Positions 1-12,088 of a DNA stretch of 64,000 nt are shown here, piece by piece. The stretch lies in the NCBI RefSeq assembly GCF_018320785.1, contig NC_054877.1, positions 9,370,030 to 9,434,029 of the forward strand. Reading direction: 5' to 3'. The translations under genes were made by a program, and so were the position numbers. The notes beneath the pieces are model-generated. The model was not told the DNA's origin. It worked only from the letters and a program-made list of their open reading frames with translations, and searched no databases. Origin of the DNA: Cheilinus undulatus. Its lineage: Eukaryota; Chordata; Actinopteri; Labriformes; Labridae. How positions within the stretch are numbered: the first letter of the stretch is position 1; each line of letters opens with the position of its first letter.

Positions 1-256
1 GGAGTCATGACGTTGTCTGCATTCAGATGTTTAGCTGCCATAAGCTAGCATTTGTATTAAAAATAAAACAGAGTTTGTATGAAATGTACAAAGCTGTAAA
101 GTTTGTCCAGGTTTTCATGAAGGCCCATAGTGACTAGCTGAAAGAGGATGTGTTGTCACCTACATGAGGAGGAGCAGACATGCTCCACTGAAAAACTCAG
201 GTCTCCTGCTTTGTATATATGCTGGGACAAGAACAGTTGTTCAGTGCATTGCCTAA

Positions 257-1573
257 TAGTGATGAGCGGATCGATACTGAAGTATCGATCCCTCCGATAC
301 CAGAGTCTTACGTTTTAGAATCGATTCTCATACAAAAATATCGATATTTTAATAAATGTGGACAAATGTGTAGTTTGCCATTAACAGGAATACAGTGGAG
401 AGTAAAAACACTATCGCGATCTTGTTGTAATGATTCCCAGTTAGTGGGAACTACTTCTTCTTCCGCCTGTCAGTCACATGCGTAATAGGGCTCTATAAGA
501 GCGTCACTGGTCACAACGTACTGCTCGCTAAAACGCAGTCATGTGGGGACATATTTCAGCTCCATAAACAGCAACGACGCGGCACGTGATGTCTGTGAGA
601 AGACAGTTAAGTATTAAGATAGTTAAACATCTGAGAATCAACCATAAACAGGATATGATGAGGCGATCCAGAGAGCAGGAGAGGAGAGAGACAGGTGCTG
701 CTAGGGCGAGACAGACGTCACTCTCGGAGTCCCGGTGCTGCAGGCAGAAACTATCCAGGTACAGAAAGAGCAGAAAGAATAAGGAGCTGTTGGAGATGTG
801 TAGTGATATATGTCTGTCTACTAGACTTAGGTTTTATTTTAATGATCAAACAACGGGAGTCCCCTGCATTCTTTAAGCTATGGAATCCTATTCTATACAA
901 ATGTTCATTAATATAAATATGGTTATTAAATTAGTAATGAAATAAATAAATGCCACAATAAACAACTGCATGAGCTCAGCTTTGAGTAAAAATCTATGTC
1001 CCTGAGATCAGCTCACATCTATTCAGTAGGCCTAGATTTAGTCAGGTAAGGCTACCTGTAAAGTAAAACCTTTGAAGTGGATTACATAGGCTAGGTGTTA
1101 TTAAAATATACATTATACTTGCAATAAAACAACCATTGAGGGCTAAAAAAGCTAAGATAAAACTGAAAAACATTTTATAAATAAGATAGATAATAACATT
1201 GTTTCTATAAAATATTTTTCTTGTATTATTTTCAGTCTCATTTGTTTTGACTGATGGTTAATTGAATATTTTGAAATGTAGTAGTGACGAACTTATGCCA
1301 TTATTGTGACATTTATTTTATTGTCATTAAATTATGTATTTTAATAGCAATTTCAATGAGTAACATAGCTTTTTATATGAAATGGCAAGTGTATGAAAAC
1401 TGTTCATTCTTTAGTTTTAGTGTAGGCTGTTTTGAGAGTCTACACACACAGCTGACCCTAAAAAGATTAAGAATTCACGGCAAGTATCGGTATCGGATCA
1501 GTATCGGCGATACCAGCCTGAATTTTACTTGGTATCGGATCGGAAAGGAAATCAGTGGTATCGCACATCACTA
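257..1573. mobile_element. hAT-type DNA transposon relic, 1317 bp, with perfect 8-bp target duplication
   Basis: The ends are short inverted repeats, TAGTGATGAGCG on the left and CGCACATCACTA on the right, differing at one position. The element is flanked on both sides by the same 8 bases, TTGCCTAA (249-256 and 1574-1581). An 8-bp duplication with TAGTGATG-type ends is the signature of hAT transposons. Just inside each end are TATCGAT/GTATCGG-rich subterminal repeats, which often serve as transposase binding sites in hATs. The interior has no recognisable transposase; the short frames at 586-876 match nothing I know. It is probably non-autonomous, and the perfect duplication suggests a fairly young insertion. 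Confidence 0.85.
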
Positions 1574-1581
1574 TTGCCTAA

Positions 1582-4250
1582 TCAAGCTCTAACCATCGTC
1601 CAACATGACTGTCATGTAAACATTTGGAATAGATGGTGATACTGCATCCAGGGGTGTGAAAAGATACTGCTTTGTTTACCATCATGGTGATGATGCTGAG
1701 TAATGAGCACACAAAGTAATGGCCTGTCATAGCATCGGCACCGCTATGATCTGCTCTAAATTCCAACTGTTAAACATGCATTGGTAATAATTCTGTGGAG
1801 CTGGTTGATTCAAAGTGTTGGTGGTGTTTTGCAGGAAATGGCTACAGCCCAACCAACGGGGACTCCCACCCGCTTCTCTGGTGGATCCAAGCTCTGTACA
1901 AGCAGACTGCACTGGCAACAATGGTAAATATCAGCTGTTTGTAGACCCGTGACCACCATCCCATCAACACCGGAGGAATGTCATCAACAACCTTTTGAGC
2001 TGGTGTTCCTTAAATGGGACCCAAAAAAAGAAAAATTGTAAATAAAGTGTTTTAAATGTTCTAATTATTTTTTTTAAAGGCATTGATTTTTTTAATACTC
2101 CTAAAATGGTTAAAAACTGTCACCTTGAACATTTCTGATGAAAAATATTAATATATACTTGTATGAACACAAACAAAGCCTGGAGCTTAAACATGTCAGC
2201 TGCTGCTCAGAGGAACTCAGGACTTGAAAACTTGTTTGACATCCATCATGGGTATCCACCTGCTTTGAATCTGAATGAAACAAAGGGAAATGTGATCAGA
2301 AAATGGCAAGTTTAAGATGTCACCATATGTACACCATGTTTAGAGGTTTTCTTTGTTCCGCCTGGGAGCAGACAAACAAACGGAGGCAGAGATTTGTAAA
2401 TGAATAATGGGGACAGGACTCTGCTGACTGATCCCTCCAGGCTCAACCCTGGACAGACTTGAGGACATTTCTCTGCATTTTAACATTTTAAAAACTTTTT
2501 CACAGAGGTTTTTCTCTAGGTCATGCCTCTTTTCTCCCCTCTCTCACATTCTTTCTTTTAAAACTTTTACAGAAAAAAAGAATGCATCAAGTTTGTTATC
2601 ATGGCTGTGGACCATTATGTGTTTGCTTTTTAATGAAAAATACAGTTTATGTCTTCTAGCATCATAAAAAAATTCTGTGAATTTAATTATCAACTGTACT
2701 ATCAGTTCTTTTATATGTAAAAATCCTGTATCAGGGTTCTCAGTTATGTTTTTCTTTAATAGAAAATCTCCTGTTGATTTTGATTATATTCTCTGGATGG
2801 ATGTCTTTAATGGGTATGGTGTGATTGTGTTTTTTGGTTGTTTTTATTTTCAACTTTAGACAGAAGTTGAAAAGCTGCTGTTAAATCTTTAGCATGTCAG
2901 AATTGAATGAAGAGGTGCTCGGACACTTTAAAGAGCTCCTGTCTGCCTTTGTATGACAAACTAATAATAGACTGACTGTAGTCCAGTGTCTTGTTGAACA
3001 AACCACAGTTATGATACATTTTCATGTAGATTCATCTGCTCTCTTCTGTTAAATGCACTTTTCTAGCTCTTCTATAGCATGGTTTTAAGTTGTAAAACTG
3101 TTTGATACCTTTTAACACCAAGTGTTTTAAAAAATATTACAGTCCTTAGTAATTTTAATGATAGATACTTTTGATACGTGCCAAAGCTTTAAAAAACCTT
3201 CAATCATATTACAAAGGAATGATTCCATTAAAAATGTCAGCACAGTCTAAACTTCACAAAAACAATCAATTTGAAACCTCCGATGAAAATGATCTTTGAT
3301 GGATATGGGGTGGGACCCTGTCTTCTCTGATGCATAGACATATTTATTTTTTAAACCATGATTAGAAACATAATGTATAAGAGCCAATAAAAGATGAAAA
3401 AATAAAGAGAATTTGATGATTTTTTGTGCAGAAACATCAAGATTATGAAGACGTATATTAACAGGGAATCAATTTCAGACTTTCAGGGTTCAAAAAGCTG
3501 GAAATTGACACTAAAAACTCAAAAATGTCAAGTTTTAAAACCTAAAATTGACAAAAGTGTAAAGTAAAAAGAAATACAGGAAAGGTGAAAATAGTGGTTG
3601 GATTTTCAACTTTGTAGTCCCAAAAATACTACATTTTGGTTGGAGTACGTTTATTAATTTTAAATTTTTTTGAGTTTTTTTCTTAAAAATGAACAGACCT
3701 CTTTATTATCACAATCATAATAATGGATGTGAAACATAGATATTTGTCAATAAATTAGTCAAGAACAAACATATGTAGGCCTATTATGTTGGGATTTTTT
3801 TCAATGAAACAATTAAAATTGATGTTTTAATTTTTCCAAGTGGGTCTTGGGGGGCCTTAGGTTATTTTTAGATCAGAGTTGGGGGCTTTAGTAAAAGGAT
3901 TAGGAACCACTGATTCAGACAGTGTGCAGCAGTTTACAATTTTTGATGGATTCTTTCACCTGCTGTGCACCTTTCTGGAGTTTATTGATATTTTTATTTT
4001 TTCAAATTCGAACAATAAAATCATAGATTGTATCATTTAAAAGGTCCTTTCTCAACTGGAAGGATCCTGGTTTCAATAATCAAAACTGTCTTATATGCCC
4101 TTTACCTGAAATCACATCATCAGTCTCTCATGCTGCACTAGTAGCGTGGCTTTTTCCCCCTAAGTTTGACTGGTGAGGATGAGGAGCTCCACCTCTTCCT
4201 CTCCTCCATCCCTGCCAGAATAGGCTCAGATTTCTCACAGTACCTAACAG
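1582..4250. other. AT-rich intergenic DNA; one weak exon-like block
   Basis: I see no convincing gene here. The only exon-like part is at about 1835-2046 and is listed separately. A short piece near 3840-3925 ending in GGAACCACTGA resembles the end of a hAT-type repeat. The rest is AT-rich with many stops in all frames. Confidence 0.5.
1835..2046 (+). other. Possible 3'-terminal exon of an upstream plus-strand gene
   Basis: A splice-acceptor-like GTTTTGCAG ends at 1834. The next roughly 90-115 bases are open in all three frames and richer in GC than the surroundings, and AATAAA follows at 2041-2046. That layout fits a last coding exon with a short 3'UTR. Because all frames are open, the reading frame cannot be chosen. 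I do not recognise any of the three short peptides; none looks like the C-terminus of FBXL7, the neighbour on this side in human. It could equally be chance. Confidence 0.2.
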
Positions 4251-4254
4251 TCAT

Positions 4255-4970
4255 GAGTTGTATAAATAGTTCCCATTAAAAGTATTCATCCATGTTTTTA
4301 CCCTTTTACTGATTTCATAAATCAATCGTGCTCTATATAATCTGGCTTTTTTTTGACCCCCCAAAAATTCTCTCAAATGTCAAAGTGAAAACAGATTTCT
4401 ACAAAGAAATGCTGATTAAATAAAAATATGTGATATAACATAAGTGACTGCATAAATATTCTCCCTCTTTAAAGTGGCTGACCTAATACAACAGAGGTCC
4501 AGCCAGCTGGTGCTAGTAGTCTCACAGTTAGTGAAACCTGTGTGCAGTGAATGTGTCATGAGTAATGGTAGTATAAAGACACCTGTGTCTGGAAGGTCCA
4601 GTCACTGGTTAATCAGTATTCCTGGCTACCATTACACCATGAAGACAAAAGAACACTCCAAACAACTCAGAGAAAAGCTTATTGAAAAGTGTAAGTCAGG
4701 GGAGGGATACAAAAAATTTCTCAGCCACTGAAAATCCCCCCGGAGTTCAGTTAGATCCATCAAGAAACAAAATATGGCACACGTGAATCTGTCTAGATCA
4801 GACCGTCATCACAAACTGAGTGAGCGTGCAAGAAGGAGACTAGTGAGAGAAGCCACCAACACACCTATGACTACTCTGAAGGAGATTCAAGCTTCAGCAA
4901 CTGAGATAGGAGAGACTCTGCAGACAACAACTGTTTCCAGGTTCTTCACCAGATGGGTGACCAAACATCC
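4255..4970 (+). mobile_element. Tc1-like transposon relic, 5' part, transposase broken
   Basis: After a long AT-rich terminal-repeat region (about 4255-4460), the plus strand reads Tc1-type transposase N-terminal fragments. At about 4640-4715 there is the helix-turn-helix start with the [18 protein letters not shown] stretch. At 4800-4945 the [15 protein letters not shown] and TTLKEIQASATEIG motifs of the second paired-like domain follow in another frame. Frames are broken by stops. The downstream catalytic DDE region and the right end are absent. It is the same family as the copy at 34136-35945, which lies in the opposite orientation. Confidence 0.8.
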
Positions 4971-4989
4971 TGTTTTCCCTGGACATGTC

Positions 4990-7900
4990 CTGTTTTCAGG
5001 TCCTGTCCTGGCCGTCGTGGTTTTCATTGTTTTTCAATGGGCCACTAAATTGACCGGCATAAGACATGTCAAGCAGAGATTAATACTTAATCCGTGTATT
5101 ATGATTGTTGGGTGCGCTCAACGGAGGAATGCGCGCAGGAGAGAGCAGAGGAAGTCAGCTGGTGCTGCGTCTCTTCAGTAAGGTCATTCATGCAGTAGTG
5201 CTGTCTGGTGTTCAAACTGAAGCTTCTTCTGCCCTCATTTTAACAGGTTTCTTCAGTCTCTTCCTGTCCACGCTCTCCCACACTCGTGTTTTATGATGAT
5301 CATTGTGATACGCATCGTCAGTCATCAGCGACCCTCACACACACCAATCACATGTTGAGATAACGTAATATCTAGAGAACCTGTACTGCTGATGATAAAA
5401 ACTGTCAAAAGAGCAGAAACAGGAAACCAAAGCTAATGAGGCGGGTGGAACGATGTGTCTACGAGAGCTGCAGGTGAAAAGCAGGGCTGGTTTTACTCAT
5501 TAGAGTGCCCAGGGCAAAGACCACTATGAGGCCCCTCCTCCTTTAGCTAAAAATATCAATAATGAGCGGAAAAAATATAAAACATCTCTTTTATATTAAT
5601 AAAGCCACAGATCTACAGTAAATGTCCCAGAGTGAGAGATAAACACCCAAATAACCAACCTTATTTCATCAGCTCTTTGAAAAACATTTCAGAGCTCAAA
5701 CTAATTTTTATAACACGTCATTAGACCAGGTGGAACCTGTATAAATAAAGAAGAATATATCTTCATTATTAGTAACATCCTCTACTCTAACACTACAGAC
5801 ATTTTTGTGTGTCCTATTGCATCCCATGTAACTTCACAATAATCCAACAATTCACTGTTTTATTTTATTTCCACTATGGATCAGCTGATCTATGGATCTT
5901 CTTACATCCTCTGTGTTGGGATGTGGCTCTCTCTAAAGTATTTTAAGACCATATGGACAATAAGGCCCTCTGGCAGAATAAGGTTGGGTTCCACTGGTAT
6001 AGACTGTCTTCAGACAGAAAAATGTCAGTGACAGGCAGAAATAAACTAGTTTTATTTGGAAAGCATGAACAGACTGAAAGAAGAAAGAGAGGAGTTATGA
6101 AACTATACATTTTAGATATTATATAACACATTTTTTAACTAAATGCATTAATGGGTATGTTTTTCAGCATCTTTTCCATGAACTCACTCCACATATAGAC
6201 CTTTAAATACCAACTCATAAACTCACTCAGGTTGTTAGAAAAAAGGAAGACTTGCTCAAGGCTCAGGACAGGACAGTCTTCTAAGGAGAGGAGAGTGAGC
6301 CAGATTATAAGTCCTGATAAATGCTCTACAACTGATAATTAATGAAGTATTTTAAGGTGTGGAGAAAAGAATTTGGTGCATGCTATATGCCAAGCATCAC
6401 CTGCAACCCTTGGGGCTACCTGCAGGTAATCTGAACAGGTCAGGCAAAAATATGCTGTCCTTGTAACATGACAGTTTTTAGAGATTTTAACGTTTTTATG
6501 ACCCACTGATGTTGAATTTACAAGACTGAAATAATCATTAGGCCTATAAATATACATTCAACGTGACTGTGGATTTATGTCATCCACAATATTTGATCTG
6601 ATCTATTTTGATCCAAATGTTACTTCTTACTCTCACCTGATGAGTGGCAACTTGACTTTTAATTCATGTCTGAGCCCTTAGAGTCGTTCTTCTTCATGTC
6701 TACTCTATATGAATCCCCTTTGACATCCCTGCACCGGTGATGAACTGGCGCATCTCCGTGCGTATTTTGGATGCATTTTAGCGCATCGCCAAGATCAAAC
6801 ATGCCGACCTCTCATGTCATAGGACAGCCTGTGTCCAGATTAGGATTGAATGTTCAGTTATCAAGCCATTTAACCGTGAAGAGAAGAATTTCTACCATTT
6901 AATGAGAGCTGGAGTTAAATATGCCACAGGATTTATAAATCACGTCCTGTTTAAACGTAAGTGATCAAGACCACAATTTCACTTCTTGTTGACATAAAAT
7001 TAAATCATATGTAAATAGAATTAGTAAATATTAGTATGGCATTACAGATTTATTATAATGTGAGATTAATCAGGCTGGAGATTGAACTGCGCCGCTCACC
7101 AAAGTGAGATAAGATGTCCGCGTCTGTGGCTGAGGGACAGTTAGTAGTGTTATCCTGAGGGCAGCTGTTTTATTCACACTCAGGGGAGGAAGTTTGGTTT
7201 TACAGGGCAAAAACCTCCTTATTCGGCATTTGTCAAGGCCCTTGTGCAAGAAACCAGTTAGAGGTGTGGAGGACTAGACTCACTGAGAGAGCAGAGTTGA
7301 TGCTGCAGTTGCGCAACTATGGGCTCTGCTGTGCGTCTTTTTCACGATGTTCCTCCCTGCTCTAAATGTTTAACTATGAATTATTTTCTTTGACCTGGGG
7401 AGCGGCAAAAACACAAGTGAGCTATAATTGTAGAAAAACAAACCTAGGCAAATTCTTGACGCCCGCTTAGGGACAAGGCATTTGACCTATGGCTAAGTCC
7501 CGCCCTCAAACGCAATGAGCCAATCACAGTTCGTATAGCCGTTCCATATGTAGCAGATGTAAAAGATATAATGCATAAAAATACTGTCTTTTATTTTTGG
7601 GAGTATTTAGTATGTTTTGTTATTGTATTGAGTTTTAATTTCACCAAAATATTCTGTTTATTCATGTATTTTTAAGTGTTTTTTTTTTTTTGAGTATTAG
7701 TATTAATGATATTACAGCGCCCTCTGCTGGCGGTAAGGCGAGTATGTTGCATCATTTCCACCTTCTCCTCAGTCCGTTCAGAGCTCGACTGAGAGAGGTA
7801 TGTATCGCTGTTGCTCGTCTGAAAAGTGCAAATATAAGAGTTACAAGTTTGAGTTAACTGTTTAAAACAGTTTAGTTGGTATAAATAAGTGTACAGGAGG

Positions 7901-8090
7901 TTGAATGTGCGCTCCTTTTGTGTATTTAAGTTGTAAATAGGTCAGAGAGAGAGAGTTAGCCTAACACGTGTTAGCTGTGTGTGTGTGCTCGTGTGTGCGT
8001 GTTGGCTTTTGTCGCTACTACATCTCTTTTGAAACTCACCTTAAACATTCCTCTTTCTCGTGTTAGGCATGTTATGAGGATGAAGATATC
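4990..8090. other. Intergenic DNA without a recognisable gene
   Basis: Mostly unique-looking AT-rich sequence. The part after about 7450 (GCTAAGTCCCGCCCTC) leads towards the dead THAP exon and may belong to the same decayed transposon. The short frames at 4990-5300 and 5943-6557 show no family features. Confidence 0.4.
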
Positions 8091-8330
8091 CATTTTGACT
8101 GATTTTGCTCTCTCTGAATGTACTCAGGCCTGGCTGTGAGGGATTAAAATTGACCTCCATGAGACCAGCCCATGCCTCTGTTTCTTTCCAACTCCGAACA
8201 CAACGCAGCGGAGCCGGTTACACATACACTCAGACATCGGCTGCCTGGACATTCATTGAAATGAATGGGAGAAAGTCCGTTTTCGTCCGGTTTTATGAGG
8301 TTTTTTTTATTTTTTATTTTAAGTTTAAAA

Positions 8331-8531
8331 ATGGTTAAACGGTGTTCATGGGGTACATGCGACTCCAACACAAGGTATCCTGAGAGGCTGGGCGACGGAG
8401 TGTATTTTTTATCCTTTCCTAAACCACATCTAAACTGAGAAAAGTGTCTTCTTTGGATATAATTGTGAAGTAGACCACAATATCAACTCAGTGTGAATAA
8501 AATTAACACGGATGTCTACATCTGTTCTAAG
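8331..8531 (+). pseudogene. Dead THAP-domain exon, probably transposon-derived
   Basis: From an ATG at 8331 the frame reads MVKRCSWGTCDSNTRYPERL, then GVYFLSFPKP, EKCLLWI and finally VYICSK. This is the order of a THAP zinc-binding DNA-binding domain: a C-x4-C start, the F-P-K/P core, a W, and a C near the end. The exon ends at 8531 with AAG followed by GTAAGCC, the usual place for a THAP exon to end before its final CxxHF. Three in-frame stops (after HLN, after LLWI and two codons later) kill it. The downstream part was not found. THAP domains occur in cellular genes and in P-element-like and other transposases; the repeat-rich setting favours a transposon origin. Known of the family: THAP binds DNA through C2CH zinc coordination. 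Confidence 0.7.
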
Positions 8532-9255
8532 GTAAGCCAACATCGTATTTGAGGCAGCATTTTGTCACTTTGCTGGAAAGAAATGTAAAGTTATCTTTAA
8601 CATCTCTAACGTTAGCTAAAGTTAGCCTAACGTTAGCTCCTAGCTGCGTTGTTCGTGGTGTCACGTTGTTTGGTGGGAGTTCGTTGGCATTTTTTGTTCT
8701 GGTTTTTGTTCTTTGGTGATCGTACATCATTGTGAGCTGTTGTCCAAAGGGCTGTAGTTAAACTAACGTTAACTTCTGGAGCTTAGCTTCATGAACTTTT
8801 CCGTAATAGCCGAGGTAATAAAGGTTGGCAAACATTATGCTGAATGATTCAGTGTAAATACTGTAGCACCAAACTACCGGAGACACACTCTTGGTAAAGG
8901 TGGTAAAAAGGCTGTTATTTTTTTCTCATATTCTGAGCTAAAAAACTTTAACTTCAGTGGCACTTTGATGCTGATCCTCTGTCTTGTGGTCTGAGATTGT
9001 GATGACAACGAGATGCGGTTTATCATGTTTGCAGTGGGACCTGTAAATTTGGGCTTGTAACTGAAGCTTTTTATCGACCTTGTCGACAATAAAACGATTA
9101 ATATTTCCATCCAATGCGTAGTTTAGACCCTTTTGGTGACTTCTTAATATGTGATCTTTCTGTCTCCAAAATCATCAATAGCCTCCTGTAAAATGTCTCC
9201 TACTGTGACAACTGCCATAGCGTCTGTTAGTGAATGTTCATTGTTTGTCCGAGCG

Positions 9256-9286
9256 ACTATCTATCTATCTATCTATCTATCTATAC

Positions 9287-9319
<33 letters not shown>
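9256..9319. repeat. (CTAT)n followed by (AT)n microsatellite
   Basis: About seven tandem CTAT units run directly into an alternating AT tract of about 35 bases. It should be length-variable. An AAAAC pentamer run follows at 9431-9460. Confidence 0.95.
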
Positions 9320-9325
<6 letters not shown>

Positions 9326-9811
9326 ATCCTAATAATAACAACAAGAGTTTGGTATCTTTTGGATTTTTTCCAATACAGGATACTTTTTCAATGGTGGCGG
9401 TGAAATAATATTCTGTGAGATTTTTTTTCTTAAAACAAAACAAAACAAAACAAAACAAAAAGCTATGAAAGAGAGAAAAACAGTAGAATTCATCTTTAAT
9501 TAGCTGACCAATATTCTACTTTTTGATTAAAAAAAAAAAAGCCTAAGGAGATACATAAGTTATGTGGTGCAAGGATCAACTGATATGGATCAAACCGCTC
9601 TTAACATCAAGGATCCAAGTGCATCAGTCCGTGGAGCCCTGGATCAGTAAACATGAAGCATTAATCAGTCTTTGGACCAGTTTAAACTTTAGAGATCAGT
9701 TCACTGAGCCTCTGCTGCCTGTTATCGTAGCCTGTTCCAGCATGCCTCCCCTCAGTGTCTCTAATTTTATGCAACCCGCGATGACCTTTTCCCTAGCCGT
9801 ACAGCACTGAT

Positions 9812-10915
9812 CATCAACTGATGGCCATATCAGGCCCCCCAAAGCTTCCTGTCAAAAGATCATTAAATTCAGAAAAGGAGGAAAAGACAATGTTGTGGTT
9901 TTAAGAGTATCCTTCCATCCCACAAACAATAATATTGAAGTAGTTTTAGAATGACTTAACATTTGACCTGTTTTTACTGAAATGTACTTTTCAGTCACAC
10001 TTTAAGATATTTTTAAAAAGGGGTAAGGTTGGAAAAGTGTTACAAAAATAATGGGTGACAAATGGCAAAATGGGTTGAAGAGTGGCAAAACGGGACAAAA
10101 ATTGGTGAAAAAGAGGAAAAAGGGTCAAAAATATCAGAAATGGGTTAAAGTGGCAAAAATAGTGCAAAAAAGTAATGAAAAGGGGTTAAAAAGTGTTAGA
10201 AATAGAAGAAAAGTGACACCAAGAAGATAAAAGAAGAGGATAAAAATCCAGAAAACTGGTTCACAAGGGGTTAAGAAAGGCAAAACATGGATTAAAGAGG
10301 CAAAAATGGGTTAAAGTGGCAAAAATATGGCACAAATTGCCTGGCAAAGTAGTGGAAAGGGGTTAAAGACCGGCACTCGGGTGCAATAATAGGCAGGAAA
10401 GTTGCTAAAAAGGGTTAAAGAGTGGCAAAAGGTATCAAAAATTGATTAAAAGTGCAAAGAAATATGGCAAAAATAGCCTGGCAAAGTAGTGGAAAAGGGT
10501 TAAAGAGTGGCAAACTGGGTGAAAAGTGGCAAATATTTAATTAAATGTTGAAAAAAAATTAATGAAAAGGGGTTAAATAGTGAAAAAATGGATAAAAGTG
10601 GGTAAAACATGCAGGAAAAGGGTTTAAGAGGGGTTAAAATCTTGCAAAAATAGGTAAAAGAGGAAAAAAGGGGCAAAAAGAGTCACAAAGGGGTTAAAAG
10701 TTTCAAAAATGGGGGATAGATAGGGATAGATCTGACTGGTAATGACTAAAAATGTCCTGCGTATTGAAAGAAAATATAAATACTACTGCAATAACATTTC
10801 AGTAAGACCAAAATATTTCTTTGATGTTTGTGTATTTGAAAGTCCGGCCCCCAGAGTCTCTGTGGAGAATAAATCTGGCCCTTGTGCAAATGTACTTGAT
10901 GACCCCTGCTGTAGA
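9812..10915. mobile_element. Decayed repeat element filled with a degenerate minisatellite
   Basis: The outer parts, GATGGCCATATCAGGCCCCC on the left and AAGTCCGGCCCCCAGAG up to GATGACCCCTGCTG on the right, resemble the ends of a common fish interspersed repeat built around GGCCC-rich ends. Between them, about 10015-10720 is a purine-rich tandem array of variants of GGGGTTAAAGAGTGGCAAAA and TGGGTTAAAGTGGCAAAAAT. There is no coding potential. The class (hAT-like or other) is inferred. Confidence 0.55.
10015..10720. repeat. Degenerate minisatellite, unit about 20 bases
   Basis: Successive blocks repeat GGGTTAAA...GTGGCAAAA with many substitutions and variable spacing, more than 20 recognisable units over roughly 700 bases. 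The strand is strongly purine-skewed (G and A dominate), unlike the flanks. No protein is encoded. Confidence 0.85.
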
Positions 10916-11027
10916 TGCTCACTAGGTAGCTGGATGTGTTTCACCTGTCATCACTGAGATGTCTCACAGTTACAGTTCTCCAAGGACAACAGCGGCTCAT
11001 TAATCTCACCAGTTGAGATTAGTGATG

Positions 11028-11276
11028 GGAATTGGGGCTCTTTTCAGTGATCCGGTTCATTTGGCTGGGCTCAGCAAGAAGAGCTGGCTCTTTCAGCTCC
11101 TCAGCGGCTCTTCATTTAGGTACCAGTTTTAGCCATGTTTTAACATAGGACTGTTATTGGGGCAGGTGTTTTACTCCAGCTGTGCTCAAAGAGGATATTC
11201 AGCTGTTAGCAGCTAACATTGGCTAATGAGCTATGGGCTAACTGGGAGCTAACTGGGAGCTAACTGGGAGCTAACG
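11028..11276. repeat. hAT-like end fragment and a short 11-bp tandem repeat
   Basis: The block from 11028 (AGTGATGGGAATTGGGGCTC, then GATCCGGTTCATTTGGCTGG) resembles one terminus of a common hAT-type repeat; no matching opposite end was seen. At 11244-11276 the unit GGGAGCTAACT is repeated three times, preceded by a diverged fourth. Confidence 0.5.
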
Positions 11277-12088
11277 TTAAACTATGTTAAGGCATATGTG
11301 GGTCAGTGGCAAATAAGGTTTCAAAAAGTGGAAAAATGTTAAGAAATCAGAAAATGCTAACTGAAGCTCTTTTTACCTTTATTAGAATGTTCTGTTTGAA
11401 TGATATTTATGTGTTTTATTATTTACAATTTTGATTTTTCCCATGAAAATGTCATTTGGGGTAACATTACGGATATTCTAAGCATTTGGTTCTTTATGTT
11501 TATAAACACACAATACTTGGTACATATCTGTAGTTTGGTATCAACAAACATTTTCTGCTCAGGAAATCATAACTGTGTTAAAGTTAATATAAAAATTTAA
11601 GGCTTTTATGTTGACACAGGCTCATTTGACAAAGTTTATCAAAGCATGAATGCCATACTGTGAGTTTCTGCCAGGTAAGTGTAGTCTCAGCAACAATTTT
11701 GTATCTAAATATTTTATATTTAATAGGAAGTGAGAGGCACTGGTAACCATCAAATTAAGTGTAAATAACCAGTTTGGGCAAATGATTACATTCATTTCCC
11801 ATTGTCCTGTAGGAAGAGAATAGCTGAAGCTCTGCTCCTATCAGTTATTGATTACAGGGATGTTGTTTGCAGGCATACCACCTTACATCTCATGTAAGGT
11901 GGTAGCTGACTAGCTGCAGTGGAGTTCAAGCACTCACATGACCTGCTGCCCATTTCAGTTACATCATGGTTTTGAATTTTTCCCAGTCTTGGTCGCATAG
12001 TTTTGCGCTGTGATTGGTGGATGGCTCTGGCTCTGAGATGACTGCTTGCACGTCAGATATGTAGTAAAAGATTACATCACGTTTCTGG

